Shown here: positions 15,970-24,763 of the stretch, piece by piece
How the letters are laid out: each line of letters opens with the position of its first letter
How positions within the stretch are numbered: the first letter of the stretch is position 1
From: Nonlabens sp.
GTDB taxonomy: Bacteria > Bacteroidota > Bacteroidia > Flavobacteriales > Flavobacteriaceae
Reading direction: 5' to 3'
Length of the DNA stretch: 64,000 bases
Assembly (NCBI RefSeq): GCF_018401815.1
Contig: NZ_JAGYKG010000001.1
Span: 62,001-126,000, forward strand
Program-made: the position numbers and the translations under genes
The notes under the pieces: model-generated
Databases searched by the model: none
Told to the model about the DNA's origin: nothing
The model's input: the letters and a program-made list of their open reading frames with translations, nothing else

Positions 15970-17433
15970 TTACAAATTCTCAGGGACTAATGCCAGACTA
16001 TTAAAAAGCCTTGCTTTAGAACTCAACAATTTCACCCCTACTTCTAGTCTTTTAAGACTTGCTTCAATCAACTTTGTTTCTCTAGCGTTGATTAAGAAAA
16101 GAGAACTGTCTCCCAATTCGAACTTTCGCTCTTCAGCAATAAGCATGAGTTGAGAATCTTGCTCTATTTCTTGAGTGATGTCATTTTGTATTAGATAAGA
16201 GTCGATCTCACTAAAAATAGCTTTTACCTTGTTTTCAATGGCAAGGGATGTGGCTAGCACATCATATTCTGCATCCTGCAATTTGATTTGTGCGAGCTTT
16301 AAATCTCCTCGTTCCTTTCTCAGAAACAAGGGCATAGAAAAAGATAAGCCTGCTTTATAATTACTCCATTGAAATGAATTGGTATTGTCCCAATCTGGTG
16401 ATAAGGCATCATAGCTGGCTTCAATTTTAGGCAATAGCTTATTGCCTTTAAGCTGTCGTTCTACCTCCAGCTGATCCATTTTAAGTCGCAACGCCAGTAT
16501 TTTAGGGTGATTTTCTACGGTAAATAAATCTAGTGATTGCCCCATAATTTCTAATGCCGCATCAATTTGGGAGAGCAGCTCTTTTTCTGGAATCACTGTT
16601 TCTTGTAATTCTACAGGAATGTCATCCAGCCACAAATAATTAGAAAGTTCCAATCTTTTTTTGATAAAGTCAATCTTTGCTTGTTCAAATCCTAGCAGTC
16701 TTGTCTTTACCGCAATGCGAGCTTCTACAGAATCAATGACAGCCTTATCACCAGTTTCTACACTACGCTTGATACCGGCAAGACGTATTTGAGCATTTTT
16801 TAAAATCCCCTGAAAGAGTTCTTTTTCTTGTGCTGCTTGCCACCATTCAAAATAAATCTCTGTAGCGTCGTATAAAACGGCATTCACCAATAAGTCTCTT
16901 TCAGATTGAGTTTGCTGTCGGAACAATTTTGCTTTTCTTAAGGTGGCCATACGGTCATTAATCCACAATCCTTGACCTAATTGCACACTAACTCCCGCAC
17001 TGTACAACCCCTCTTCTGGAACATTAAGTGATGGGTCCAAAAAGTCTCCTTCATTGCGTTCTGCTCCAGCTTTAAATTCCACACCGTACCAGGTAGGGAT
17101 TTTAAAAGCACCTCGCAACTCATCATAATATTCAGTTCCCTTAAAATCTTTACGATCGTAATCTACCTCAATTTTAGGGTCAAAACCACCGCGAGCTTTT
17201 AATAATTGTGCTTGACCTTGATCTACCACGAGTCCTGCTTGTTTAACTATGGGATGGAATTTTTTTACATAGCCTAGAAATTCTCTAAGGCTCATTACCG
17301 TTGTGTCCTGAGCTACAATTTGAGGGGTTGGTTGTTGGTTTTGCTTTCGCGAAAGCGGTACTGCCATTAAACTGCTAGAGACCAATAGCATAACAAAGAC
17401 TAGCTTAAGTGAAAAGGCATTATTTCTTATCAT
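15970..17433 (-). CDS. TolC-family outer membrane efflux protein
   Basis: Outer-membrane channel partner of the ABC/HlyD exporter upstream. From the ATG at 17433 it is 487 aa; the open frame to 17520 runs into the hlyD-like gene and is not used. The signal peptide is about MIRNNAFSLKLVFVMLLVSSS. The two long helical repeats of the TolC fold are indicated by YDATEIYFEWWQAAQEKELF, GIKRSVETGDKAVIDSVEA and RKFELGDSSLFLINARETKL. The palindrome at 17343 is read as PLSRKQ right after the signal peptide, a tolerant position. The start overlaps the upstream gene by 14 bp, indicating coupled translation. Confidence 0.88.
   Translation of the reverse strand: MIRNNAFSLKLVFVMLLVSSSLMAVPLSRKQNQQPTPQIVAQDTTVMSLREFLGYVKKFHPIVKQAGLVVDQGQAQLLKARGGFDPKIEVDYDRKDFKGTEYYDELRGAFKIPTWYGVEFKAGAERNEGDFLDPSLNVPEEGLYSAGVSVQLGQGLWINDRMATLRKAKLFRQQTQSERDLLVNAVLYDATEIYFEWWQAAQEKELFQGILKNAQIRLAGIKRSVETGDKAVIDSVEARIAVKTRLLGFEQAKIDFIKKRLELSNYLWLDDIPVELQETVIPEKELLSQIDAALEIMGQSLDLFTVENHPKILALRLKMDQLEVERQLKGNKLLPKIEASYDALSPDWDNTNSFQWSNYKAGLSFSMPLFLRKERGDLKLAQIKLQDAEYDVLATSLAIENKVKAIFSEIDSYLIQNDITQEIEQDSQLMLIAEERKFELGDSSLFLINARETKLIEASLKRLEVGVKLLSSKARLFNSLALVPENL
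17343..17357. repeat. Palindrome copy 5
   Basis: Exact 14-bp core GCTTTCGCGAAAGC inside the TolC-family gene, read as LSRKQ. Confidence 0.88.
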
Positions 17434-18778
17434 TCCTATCTTTTTTAGTAGGTTCCGGAACGTAGTAATTGGGTGGAAAACCATTAAGTCGACGCCATAA
17501 TTCATACCAAATAGGCACATCTTCTAACAAAGCTATAGTACGAGCACCAGAACCTGGACGCAATGCATCTGGCCATATATGGTCTTTCTCGTCAGGAGCC
17601 AATAGCACACGATACTTCCCTTTTCCCTCGGTTATAAAAGTCTCTACCGCAATAACTTTTGCTCCATAAGTTCCATAAGAGGCATTAGGCCATCCAGAGA
17701 AAACAATAGCTGGCCAACCGTCAAATTGCACTCGGACCTTTTCCCCTAAGTGTATCAATGGCAAGTCGATAGGCTCGACAAAGGTCTCTACTGCAAGATC
17801 ATAATTTGCGGGCATAATATTGATCAAGGGCTCGCCGTCTTTAAAAGTCTCGCCTATCCCACCTAAAATAGCTTTATTGATAAATCCGTCTTGTGGCGCA
17901 GTTACAAAATAGAGGTCATTCCTAATTTGATAATTGGTGCGATCTGTTTCAAGTTTACTAACTTGTGCTTCTACATCTAACTGACTGGATTGTGCCGTAA
18001 ACTGATCGCCACGAGCTTTTGCAATCTTTTCTGCATATTCTTGTCTAATGCGGCTCAACTCGATCTCTGCATTGATCAACTCATTTCTGCTTTGCAGCAA
18101 TTTTTGTTGTTGAGAAATAGCCTTAGCCATAGTTGTTCTAGCCTTTAGGTTTTTCTCTTCCACATCTGCTAAAGACTTGAAGCCTTCTTTTTCTAAAGTT
18201 TCCACACGTATTAATTGCGTTTGAGCAATTTGCTCATCATTTTTGGCCGCTTGAAGATCTATGCTGTCTTGTACAATTTTAAGTTGGGACTGGATGAATT
18301 TGTTTCTCGCCTGGCTTAGTTTCAATTCTCTTTCACTAGCAAGTGCCTCTATTTGATTGTCTAAAGCTCCTATTTTTTCACGATAAGAGGCAACGCTTGC
18401 CGATTTAGCATCAATTTGTTGACCCGTACGACCCACCAAGTTGGGATCAAAATACTCACTTTTCACCTCGCTTATTTTCAATACGGTATCCCCTTTAGTC
18501 ACACGATCTCCTTCTTTTACATACCACTCTACAATACGTCCTGCTATTGGAGATTGTAAAGTAAGTGGGCGTTGATCTGGCGTTAAGGTAGTTACAAAAC
18601 CATTTCCTGTGATGTTTTGAGTCCAAGGAAAAAACATTAAAATAATAGCAAAAAGCGCAAATCCACCTAAAAACCTATTGAAGTATTTATAATGCTTGCG
18701 TTTCAACACCTTTCTACCCGCATTGAAATTATTCAAATTAGGCTGATCTTTGAGCTCGTTTTTAGATATATTAAGCAT
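17420..18778 (-). CDS. HlyD-family membrane fusion protein
   Basis: Periplasmic adaptor joining the ABC protein to the TolC-like channel, 452 aa. One membrane span lies near residues 34-52 (FLGGFALFAIILMFFPW). A lipoyl-type half-motif (LQSPIAGRIVEWYVKEGDRV) comes next. A long coiled-coil hairpin of about 190 residues spans about 110-290, rich in Gln, Glu and Lys. The second lipoyl half is VTAPQDGFINKAILGGIGETFKDGEPL, followed by a beta-barrel domain. The gene starts 2 bp after the ABC gene and ends inside the start region of the channel gene. The cargo is unknown. Confidence 0.9.
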   Translation of the reverse strand: MLNISKNELKDQPNLNNFNAGRKVLKRKHYKYFNRFLGGFALFAIILMFFPWTQNITGNGFVTTLTPDQRPLTLQSPIAGRIVEWYVKEGDRVTKGDTVLKISEVKSEYFDPNLVGRTGQQIDAKSASVASYREKIGALDNQIEALASERELKLSQARNKFIQSQLKIVQDSIDLQAAKNDEQIAQTQLIRVETLEKEGFKSLADVEEKNLKARTTMAKAISQQQKLLQSRNELINAEIELSRIRQEYAEKIAKARGDQFTAQSSQLDVEAQVSKLETDRTNYQIRNDLYFVTAPQDGFINKAILGGIGETFKDGEPLINIMPANYDLAVETFVEPIDLPLIHLGEKVRVQFDGWPAIVFSGWPNASYGTYGAKVIAVETFITEGKGKYRVLLAPDEKDHIWPDALRPGSGARTIALLEDVPIWYELWRRLNGFPPNYYVPEPTKKDRNDKK

Positions 18779-18780
18779 AA

Positions 18781-20454
18781 TTATTGATCTAAAATTAATT
18801 TACCGTCGTGCAGTGTTATCAATCTTCCACAACGTTTTCTCCACTCACTATTCTGACTAACTACAACTAGTGACCATCCATTAGATGGATCTGTAAGGAA
18901 TTCCATAATTCTGGATGCTTCCTCTTCATCAAACTGGTCTAATGGATCTTTTAAAATAAGCATTTTCGGATGTCTAACGATGCTGCGAGCAAGAACAATT
19001 TTTTTACCAACCGTATAACTCAATTCTTTTCCTTCTGGAAAAATAACGGTGTCCAATCCCTTAGGTAGTTTTTTAAGGTAATTGATCAGGCCTACTTTTT
19101 CAAGCGACCAATAAATACGCTCGTCATCTACACTTTGATCTCCAAAGGTAATATTGTCCCTCAAGGTACCTTCAAAAGGGGTTTCTTCGGTTAAGGACTG
19201 GCCTAAATGAGCTCGGTAATAATTAAGGTCGAGACCTCTCAAATCAGAATTATTTACATAAATACCGCCTTGAGTAGGCTCGATAATTCCAGCGATAAGT
19301 CTTAACAAGGTAGCTTTACCACTACCGTTAGAACCGTTGATAAGTATGGTACATGTTTCAGAAATCTTGAGTGAGATGTTATCTAATATAGGCCGTGTTC
19401 GGTCTGGTACAGTAAAAGTTACTTGATCGAGTTCGATATGAAAGTTTTGCTCATTATTAAAAGAATGCTCTCCTGATTGAGGCTCCAATTCCTTATCTAC
19501 TACTTGAGCTAATTTCTCTAAGGAAGTTAAAATATCGTAAAATGATTCTAGCCCAGAAATAATTTTTTCCACAGCTCCTATGATGATTAAAATAATAAGC
19601 TCTGCTGCTACAAATTGTCCGATGTTCATTTCTTGGCTAAGCACAAGTAATCCCCCTATAACAAGAAGCCCTGCTGTGATTAACACTTTAAAACCTATGA
19701 GTTGAATCGCTTGTATAATCAATACTTTAAAATGCTGCTCTCGGTACTTTAGATATTCCGAAACTAATGCATCATTCTTATCTACAGCGTGACTTGTTAT
19801 TCCAGAAAGTTTAAAACTGATCAGTGATCTTGCAATTTCTTGAAGCCAGTGAGCTACTTTATACTTTTTTTTAGATTCTAAAAGACTAGTTTTCAACCCT
19901 TTTTCAGCGGTGTATTTAAAGAGAAAAAAAGCAGAAACCACCAGTAAAACTCCGTAAATAATAAAGAATGGGTGATAGAAGGATAACAGTAATAGTCCAA
20001 ATATAATTTGTAAAATAGCCGTTGGATAATCTACTAGTAATTTAGATAAGCTCTTTTGTATAGTAAGGGTATCAAAAAACCTGTTAGCTAACTCTGGCGG
20101 GTAGAAACCTCGTAAAGCACTCATTTTGATTTTTGGAAATCGGTAGGCAAAATCAAAAGAAGACCTAGTAAATATCTTTTGTTGTATATTCTCGGTAATT
20201 CGTATTTGCATAATTTGCAAGACCCCTCCAAAAGCAACTCCCAAAGTAACTAATACCACTAATAGCATCCACGAAGTACTAATTTGGGCTCCTTGAATTA
20301 AGTTAATGATTGCCTGAATTCCTAAAGGCAATGAAAGACCTACTAAACCAGCAAAAATAGCATAATAAAAGATTTGCTTGATGTCTTTTTTGTCCAGCTC
20401 CAGCATGCTAATCAGACGCTGCCAGGCGGTGAGTATATTTTTATTTTTTTCCAT
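18781..20454 (-). CDS. ABC exporter (permease-ATPase fusion) with degenerate nucleotide-binding domain
   Basis: 557 aa. Residues 25-310 form the six-helix exporter domain; the rest is the ATPase domain. Key motifs are altered. Walker A is GSNGSGKAT at 374-382, with Ala381 where Ser or Thr normally binds magnesium. The signature is LSYTVGKK (478-485) instead of LSGGQ. Walker B is LILKDPLD, with Pro504 where the catalytic Glu belongs. The H-loop reads VVSQNSEW without His. The A-loop, Q-loop (GQSLTEETPFEG) and overall length are kept. I recall similar degeneracy in flavobacterial relatives, so this is probably a conserved trait rather than decay. It overlaps the regulator by 14 bp and forms the exporter with the HlyD and TolC partners. 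Confidence 0.88.
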   Translation of the reverse strand: MEKNKNILTAWQRLISMLELDKKDIKQIFYYAIFAGLVGLSLPLGIQAIINLIQGAQISTSWMLLVVLVTLGVAFGGVLQIMQIRITENIQQKIFTRSSFDFAYRFPKIKMSALRGFYPPELANRFFDTLTIQKSLSKLLVDYPTAILQIIFGLLLLSFYHPFFIIYGVLLVVSAFFLFKYTAEKGLKTSLLESKKKYKVAHWLQEIARSLISFKLSGITSHAVDKNDALVSEYLKYREQHFKVLIIQAIQLIGFKVLITAGLLVIGGLLVLSQEMNIGQFVAAELIILIIIGAVEKIISGLESFYDILTSLEKLAQVVDKELEPQSGEHSFNNEQNFHIELDQVTFTVPDRTRPILDNISLKISETCTILINGSNGSGKATLLRLIAGIIEPTQGGIYVNNSDLRGLDLNYYRAHLGQSLTEETPFEGTLRDNITFGDQSVDDERIYWSLEKVGLINYLKKLPKGLDTVIFPEGKELSYTVGKKIVLARSIVRHPKMLILKDPLDQFDEEEASRIMEFLTDPSNGWSLVVVSQNSEWRKRCGRLITLHDGKLILDQ

Positions 20455-21127
20455 TGGATATGATAAGTTGATCTACTAGATTTAAAAAATATGACGTAGG
20501 TGTTGTGATATCATTGCAATCGGTAATCGCTGCAAAATGATCTTTTAAAAAGTGTTGATGCAAGGCTCCTTGTATGATCATACTGCTTAAAGAAGAAGGG
20601 TATTCATAAACCGAATTTACCTCTTCAATCATGTCCTTAAGCCTTAAAACCAACCGTTTATAAACTGCAAAATAACCTTCTTTATTTTCGGTGTCCACTT
20701 CTTTAGTTAAATAAGATTTAGAATATTCTGCAATCACAATTTTATTTAACAACACTTCATCAATGTGATTAAAGTTTGAGTCTTGTATGACTTCTTGAGT
20801 TAATATCTCAATAGCTTTATTCAATTTATCTTTAGGAGAGGACTGGGATAATGTTTGAAGAACCAATTGATATTCTAACCAGCTCCAATACCATGAAGTA
20901 AGGTAGAGCAATAATTTATGCTTGTTTTCAAAATACCTATAAATAGAACTTTCATTAGATTTAATCTCAAGACCAAGCTTTTTAAATGTGAATTGCTCAA
21001 AACCCAATTCATAGATCATCTCTATACTACAACTAAGGATGCGTTTACCTAAATCAGAACTTTCAGGATCTTTGACGTATAATTTATCATTGATCTCTAC
21101 TTTAAGATTTTTGAGAAGTGTTTGCAT
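20441..21127 (-). CDS. TetR/AcrR-family transcriptional regulator
   Basis: 228 aa from the ATG at 21127; upstream residues of the open frame to 21175 cross the promoter and are not used. The helix-turn-helix domain covers about residues 25-75, with FTFKKLGLEIKSNESSIYRYFENKHKLLLYL as the recognisable core. The larger C-terminal all-helical domain would bind a ligand or mediate dimerisation. It is the first gene of the tetR-ABC-HlyD-TolC operon, and a 19-bp inverted repeat overlaps its promoter. I infer autoregulation and control of the exporter. Confidence 0.88.
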   Translation of the reverse strand: MQTLLKNLKVEINDKLYVKDPESSDLGKRILSCSIEMIYELGFEQFTFKKLGLEIKSNESSIYRYFENKHKLLLYLTSWYWSWLEYQLVLQTLSQSSPKDKLNKAIEILTQEVIQDSNFNHIDEVLLNKIVIAEYSKSYLTKEVDTENKEGYFAVYKRLVLRLKDMIEEVNSVYEYPSSLSSMIIQGALHQHFLKDHFAAITDCNDITTPTSYFLNLVDQLIISNGKK

Positions 21128-21148
21128 TGTGTTGTATTGTTTACCACA

Positions 21149-21156
21149 CAAATATA
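21149..21156 (-). promoter_or_regulatory. Candidate -7 element of the efflux operon
   Basis: TATATTTG on the minus strand, 21 bases before the regulator ATG. It overlaps the candidate operator by three bases. A TTG at 21183-21185 is 26 bases further up, slightly long. Confidence 0.5.
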
Positions 21157-21172
21157 ATAGTAATACTATTAT
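21154..21172. promoter_or_regulatory. Candidate TetR operator
   Basis: ATAATAGTAATACTATTAT: perfect 9-bp arms around one central base, lying between the -33 region and the -7 element of the operon. A second palindrome ATCATATGAT follows at 21171-21180. Both are AT-only or nearly so, but a 9-bp perfect arm at this exact place is typical of an autoregulatory site. Confidence 0.6.
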
Positions 21173-21525
21173 CATATGATATCAATAGTTTTAATTAACA
21201 ATTCTTTTTAAAAAAGGCAGTACCCCATTTCAATTTCTGAGGAATAAGTGTTGAGAAAAAGCCCTACACCAATGCCTTACAAGCCACTGACCGTAGGTGC
21301 CAAAACCTTTATACGAGACTTACCCTGCAGGGCTTAGACAAAAATATACACTCGATGAATATCGGAATTGAGCAAAAAAGGGAGCCTTAAAGTGATGTGT
21401 TAATTAGTTATTTTAGTGTCTGACCTTACTTCAGAGATCCTTGCAGCTGCTCTTGAGCCGCAAATAGACCGTACATTAACAACAAAAGATGCTCTCAATT
21501 CCTTACAGAATATTATTTTTACCTG
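21173..21525. other. Intergenic region upstream of the M24 gene
   Basis: No full gene. A 36-codon frame from GTG 21416 ends in TGATG, its stop overlapping the start codon of the M24 gene at 21526. Its sequence (SDLTSEILAAALEPQIDRT) looks protein-like, but I recognise no family. The remainder shows nothing. Confidence 0.4.
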
Positions 21526-22203
21526 ATGACAACTACCTTAAAAGAACTCCAAAAAGCGGAAGAAAAAGCAGCTTTGTTATTTCAAGAAATTGAAAAAAGA
21601 CAGCTTATACGAGCGGGCAGAACAGAAAAAGAAGTCAACACTGACATTTTTGAACTGGCAGAGAAATTATTTGGTATTCAAAAATACTGGCACAAACGTA
21701 TTGTTCGCGCTGGAGAAAACACCCTACATCCTTATGATGAAAATCCGCCAGATTTGACTATTAGAAAAGATGATATCCTTTTTATTGACTTCGGTCCTAT
21801 TATAGAAGAATGGGAGGCAGACTATGGTAGAACCTATGTTATGGGAGCTGATCCTTATAAAAAACAACTGGCCGTAGATTCTGAAAGGATTTGGCACAAG
21901 GCAAACGAACATTTTAAAAATAATCCAGAAATTACTGGCGCTCAGTTATATGAGTTTTGTGTCGAGTTAGCGGCTCGTCATGACTGGGAATTTGGTGGGC
22001 CAATAGCTGGTCACCTTATAGGTTACTTTCCGCATGAAAAATTAGAAACAGAAGTAAAAACAAATTACATACATCCAGAAAATCATACTCCTATGAATCA
22101 AATAGGGGCAGATGGAGCGCTACGTCATTGGATTATAGAAATTCACTTGGTGGACAGTCATAAAAAGATAGGTTCCTTTTTTGAGCAACTCGCTGGTTTC
22201 TAA
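21526..22203 (+). CDS. M24-family metallopeptidase-like protein
   Basis: 225 aa pita-bread-fold protein of the methionine aminopeptidase/prolidase superfamily. Putative metal ligands are visible: Asp88 (FIDFGP), Asp99 (EADYGR), His163 (AGHLIGYFPHE), Glu205 (IIEIHLVD) and Glu220 (SFFEQL). It lacks the N-terminal creatinase domain of prolidases and the usual MetAP substrate loop. It may be a peptidase of unknown preference or a non-peptidase relative. Start ATG 21526 overlaps an upstream stop as TGATG. Confidence 0.75.
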   Translation: MTTTLKELQKAEEKAALLFQEIEKRQLIRAGRTEKEVNTDIFELAEKLFGIQKYWHKRIVRAGENTLHPYDENPPDLTIRKDDILFIDFGPIIEEWEADYGRTYVMGADPYKKQLAVDSERIWHKANEHFKNNPEITGAQLYEFCVELAARHDWEFGGPIAGHLIGYFPHEKLETEVKTNYIHPENHTPMNQIGADGALRHWIIEIHLVDSHKKIGSFFEQLAGF

Positions 22204-22299
22204 AGCAGCTTCAAAGTTCCATATCCCCAAAACACCTATTTAAAACTGGCATTTATGTTGTATTCATTAGTAATAAAATAAAAAAGGGAAAGCAAATTT

Positions 22300-22581
22300 T
22301 TATTGGATCTCAGCCGTTAATCCAGCTTCTAACAACGCCGTGCAACGTGGCTTTAAATCGTCATAATCTCCAGACTTGACATTGCATTTTCCTTTATAAT
22401 GAACTATAAGTGAACATTGCTCGGCTTGTATAGGGGTGTGATCACATGCTGCCACCAACATATCTATAACGTGATCAAAAGTATTTACCTCATCATTAAA
22501 AAGGACAATTTTATTTTCCTTTTGCTCCAATACTTCCAATTCCAATTCTGGGAGTACCTGCTCTTGTATGCTCATTTTCAT
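22300..22581 (-). CDS. clpS: ATP-dependent Clp protease adaptor ClpS
   Basis: Adaptor that delivers N-degron substrates to ClpAP/ClpCP. 93 aa, normal length. The substrate pocket region reads VLFNDEVNTFDHVIDMLV, the Bacteroidota form of the DDxxNxxxxV motif. The downstream helix (AEQCSLIVHYKGKCNVKSG) matches the conserved HxxG segment as VHYKGK. The acidic N-terminal tail (ELELEVLEQKE) is the Clp-docking extension. A start two codons in (22575) is equally possible. prmA lies 47 bp upstream on the same strand, so the two are probably co-transcribed. Confidence 0.9.
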   Translation of the reverse strand: MKMSIQEQVLPELELEVLEQKENKIVLFNDEVNTFDHVIDMLVAACDHTPIQAEQCSLIVHYKGKCNVKSGDYDDLKPRCTALLEAGLTAEIQ

Positions 22582-22628
22582 AGGTATAAAGTTATGATAA
22601 ATCTATTTAAAAAAAATCAACCCTAACG

Positions 22629-23486
22629 TTAAAGTAATTCTTTATACATTTTAGCAGCTATCCAGTTGTCTTTTTTAAGATGGGAGTCGTAAACGATACC
22701 GCACTCCTTACACTTGCTTTTAATGAGTTTTAAATCGTCTTCGTAAAAACCACTAAAAAGTATGGTTCCACCCCTTTTTAAACTTTTAGCATATATAGGA
22801 ATATCTTGAAGTAAGATATTTCTATTGATATTAGCGATGATAAAGTCATAAGATTTACCCGCCAGTTGCTCGGCACCCCCCAATATGACATTTACCTGAT
22901 CCATTTTATTGCGCGCTACGTTCTCTAGTGCATTTTCATAACACCAAGTATCAATATCTATAGCATCCACTGCCGCAGCACCTCTCATTTGAGCTAGAAT
23001 ACCCAACACTCCAGTACCGCTTCCCATATCCAGTACATCCAGACCTGCAACATTTTCTTCTAATAAATGCTGGATCATCATGTGCGTGGTCTGATGGTGT
23101 CCTGTACCAAAACTCATCTTTGGCTCTATAACAATATCAAATTCGACACCGCTAGCCTTATGAAATGGTGCGCGTACTTCACATCGGTTATTCACTGTAA
23201 TCGGATCAAAATTCTTTTCCCATTCTTCATTCCAATTAGTTGCTGGTAGTTCCGCTTTCGCGAAAGCGAGATCACATAAGTCATTATCCATAAGATCTAC
23301 GGTATCCAGTATATGCTCACTATCCAAAGATTGTAACACATACGCCTTGATCCCATCTTCGGTCTCTATAAAACTCTCAAAACCTACCTCACCCAATTGT
23401 GCCATCAGCACGTCACTCCAAGGTTCTTGTGGGACTATGGTAAAGCTGTATTCGACATAAATCTGATCGATACTATTATTTTTCAT
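22629..23486 (-). CDS. prmA: Ribosomal protein L11 methyltransferase
   Basis: SAM-dependent enzyme that methylates ribosomal protein L11. 285 aa with a short substrate-binding N-terminal domain and a Rossmann domain. Family motifs are NWNEEWEKNFDPI, PKMSFGTGHHQTTHMM and VLDMGSGTGVLGILAQMRGA, and IIANINRNILL fits the NP/IANI catalytic strand. The palindrome at 23253 is read as LAFAKAELPATNW, just before the conserved NWNEEW box. Start ATG 23484-23486. Upstream to tpiA is 255 bp without a gene. Confidence 0.93.
   Translation of the reverse strand: MKNNSIDQIYVEYSFTIVPQEPWSDVLMAQLGEVGFESFIETEDGIKAYVLQSLDSEHILDTVDLMDNDLCDLAFAKAELPATNWNEEWEKNFDPITVNNRCEVRAPFHKASGVEFDIVIEPKMSFGTGHHQTTHMMIQHLLEENVAGLDVLDMGSGTGVLGILAQMRGAAAVDAIDIDTWCYENALENVARNKMDQVNVILGGAEQLAGKSYDFIIANINRNILLQDIPIYAKSLKRGGTILFSGFYEDDLKLIKSKCKECGIVYDSHLKKDNWIAAKMYKELL
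23253..23268. repeat. Palindrome copy 6
   Basis: Perfect 16-bp palindrome inside prmA, read as AFAKA. Confidence 0.9.
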
Positions 23487-23741
23487 ATGGTAAACTCTTG
23501 AACTTTTAAAATGAATTAAACGACCTTCTAATACTTGTCCAACGCCCGTATGGAACTCGTGTTCATGTAATGTATTTGTTCGTTTGATATTGTTTTCTAT
23601 GGACGCTTGAAGTTGTAGATGACTGCATCAACTGGCAGGACATCTGCGACTTACTGTCTTCAATCTAGATTTCATACTGCCTTGCATCCCCAACTACCTT
23701 AATTAGGTGACTAAAGCAATAGAACTAAAAAAAATAAGTTT

Positions 23742-24494
23742 TTAAAATGCATGGGCAATATCCAAAAAGGATTGTGCGTCTAGAGAAGCGCCACCGACGA
23801 GACCTCCGTCTACATCTGGTTTTGCAAAAATCTCTGCAGCATTGGAAGGTTTTACGCTACCACCATAAAGAATACTGGTATTATTTGCGGTTTCTTCTCC
23901 AAATTTTGATGCTATAAAAGAACGCAAATGTGCATGCATTTCTTGTGCTTGTTCTGGACTTGCGGTTTCTCCAGTACCTATTGCCCAAACAGGTTCGTAT
24001 GCCACAATTACCCGCTCCATTTGCTCGGTGGTAAAACCAAACAGTCCTTTTTCAATTTGCTGAGTAACTGTTTCAAAGTGCTTGCCCGCTTGGCGTTGTT
24101 CTAGGTGCTCTCCGCAACAAAAAATCACACGCATGCCTTTTTCTAGAGCCGTTTTAGTTTTTGCAGCCAGTAATTCGTCTGTTTCTCCATAAATATCTCT
24201 GCGCTCGGAATGTCCAATAATGATGGTTTTAATCCCTACACTGTCCAACATATCTACAGAAACCTCTCCTGTATAAGCTCCTTTTTGAGCTTCGCATACG
24301 TTTTGTGCGACTACTTCTATAATAGTATCCGAGGTGCTATTAAATGCTTGGTATAAAAAAGGGTGAGATGGAGCAATCATCAATTCACAATTAAAGCCCT
24401 TTTCAAGACCTTTTTTTAGGTCAATGATAAGACTTCGGGTTTGCGGCAAATCGCAGTTCATTTTCCAGTTTCCAGCTACTATATTTTTTCTCAT
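23742..24494 (-). CDS. tpiA: Triosephosphate isomerase
   Basis: Glycolytic enzyme interconverting dihydroxyacetone phosphate and glyceraldehyde 3-phosphate. From ATG 24494 it is 250 aa, the standard length; the frame upstream to 24581 does not belong. Catalytic residues are Lys11 (GNWKMN), His95 (IIGHSERR) and Glu167 (AYEPVWAIGTG). The phosphate loop is YGGSVKPSNA followed by GGLVGGASLD. It is separated by 269 bp from the upstream permease gene on the same strand. Confidence 0.97.
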   Translation of the reverse strand: MRKNIVAGNWKMNCDLPQTRSLIIDLKKGLEKGFNCELMIAPSHPFLYQAFNSTSDTIIEVVAQNVCEAQKGAYTGEVSVDMLDSVGIKTIIIGHSERRDIYGETDELLAAKTKTALEKGMRVIFCCGEHLEQRQAGKHFETVTQQIEKGLFGFTTEQMERVIVAYEPVWAIGTGETASPEQAQEMHAHLRSFIASKFGEETANNTSILYGGSVKPSNAAEIFAKPDVDGGLVGGASLDAQSFLDIAHAF

Positions 24495-24763
24495 GGTTGT
24501 TGTTTTTAGGTAATTATCAAAATTGCCGTTTTTATTACTGTTGTGCAAATGATTGTAGAGGTATTGACTTTTAAATAGCAAAAAACGTTTGCGCTAGGGA
24601 AGCGAGTGATAAGAAAAAAAAGCTACTTCTCCTGCTACGTTATTATATTTTAATGATCCCTAGCAGTGATATGATCCCGTAGCATATTTATTTACAACGC
24701 ATTACTCACCCTACTCTTCATTTATCAACTCCTTGTTTAATAATTGAATAGCCGAATAGCGAG

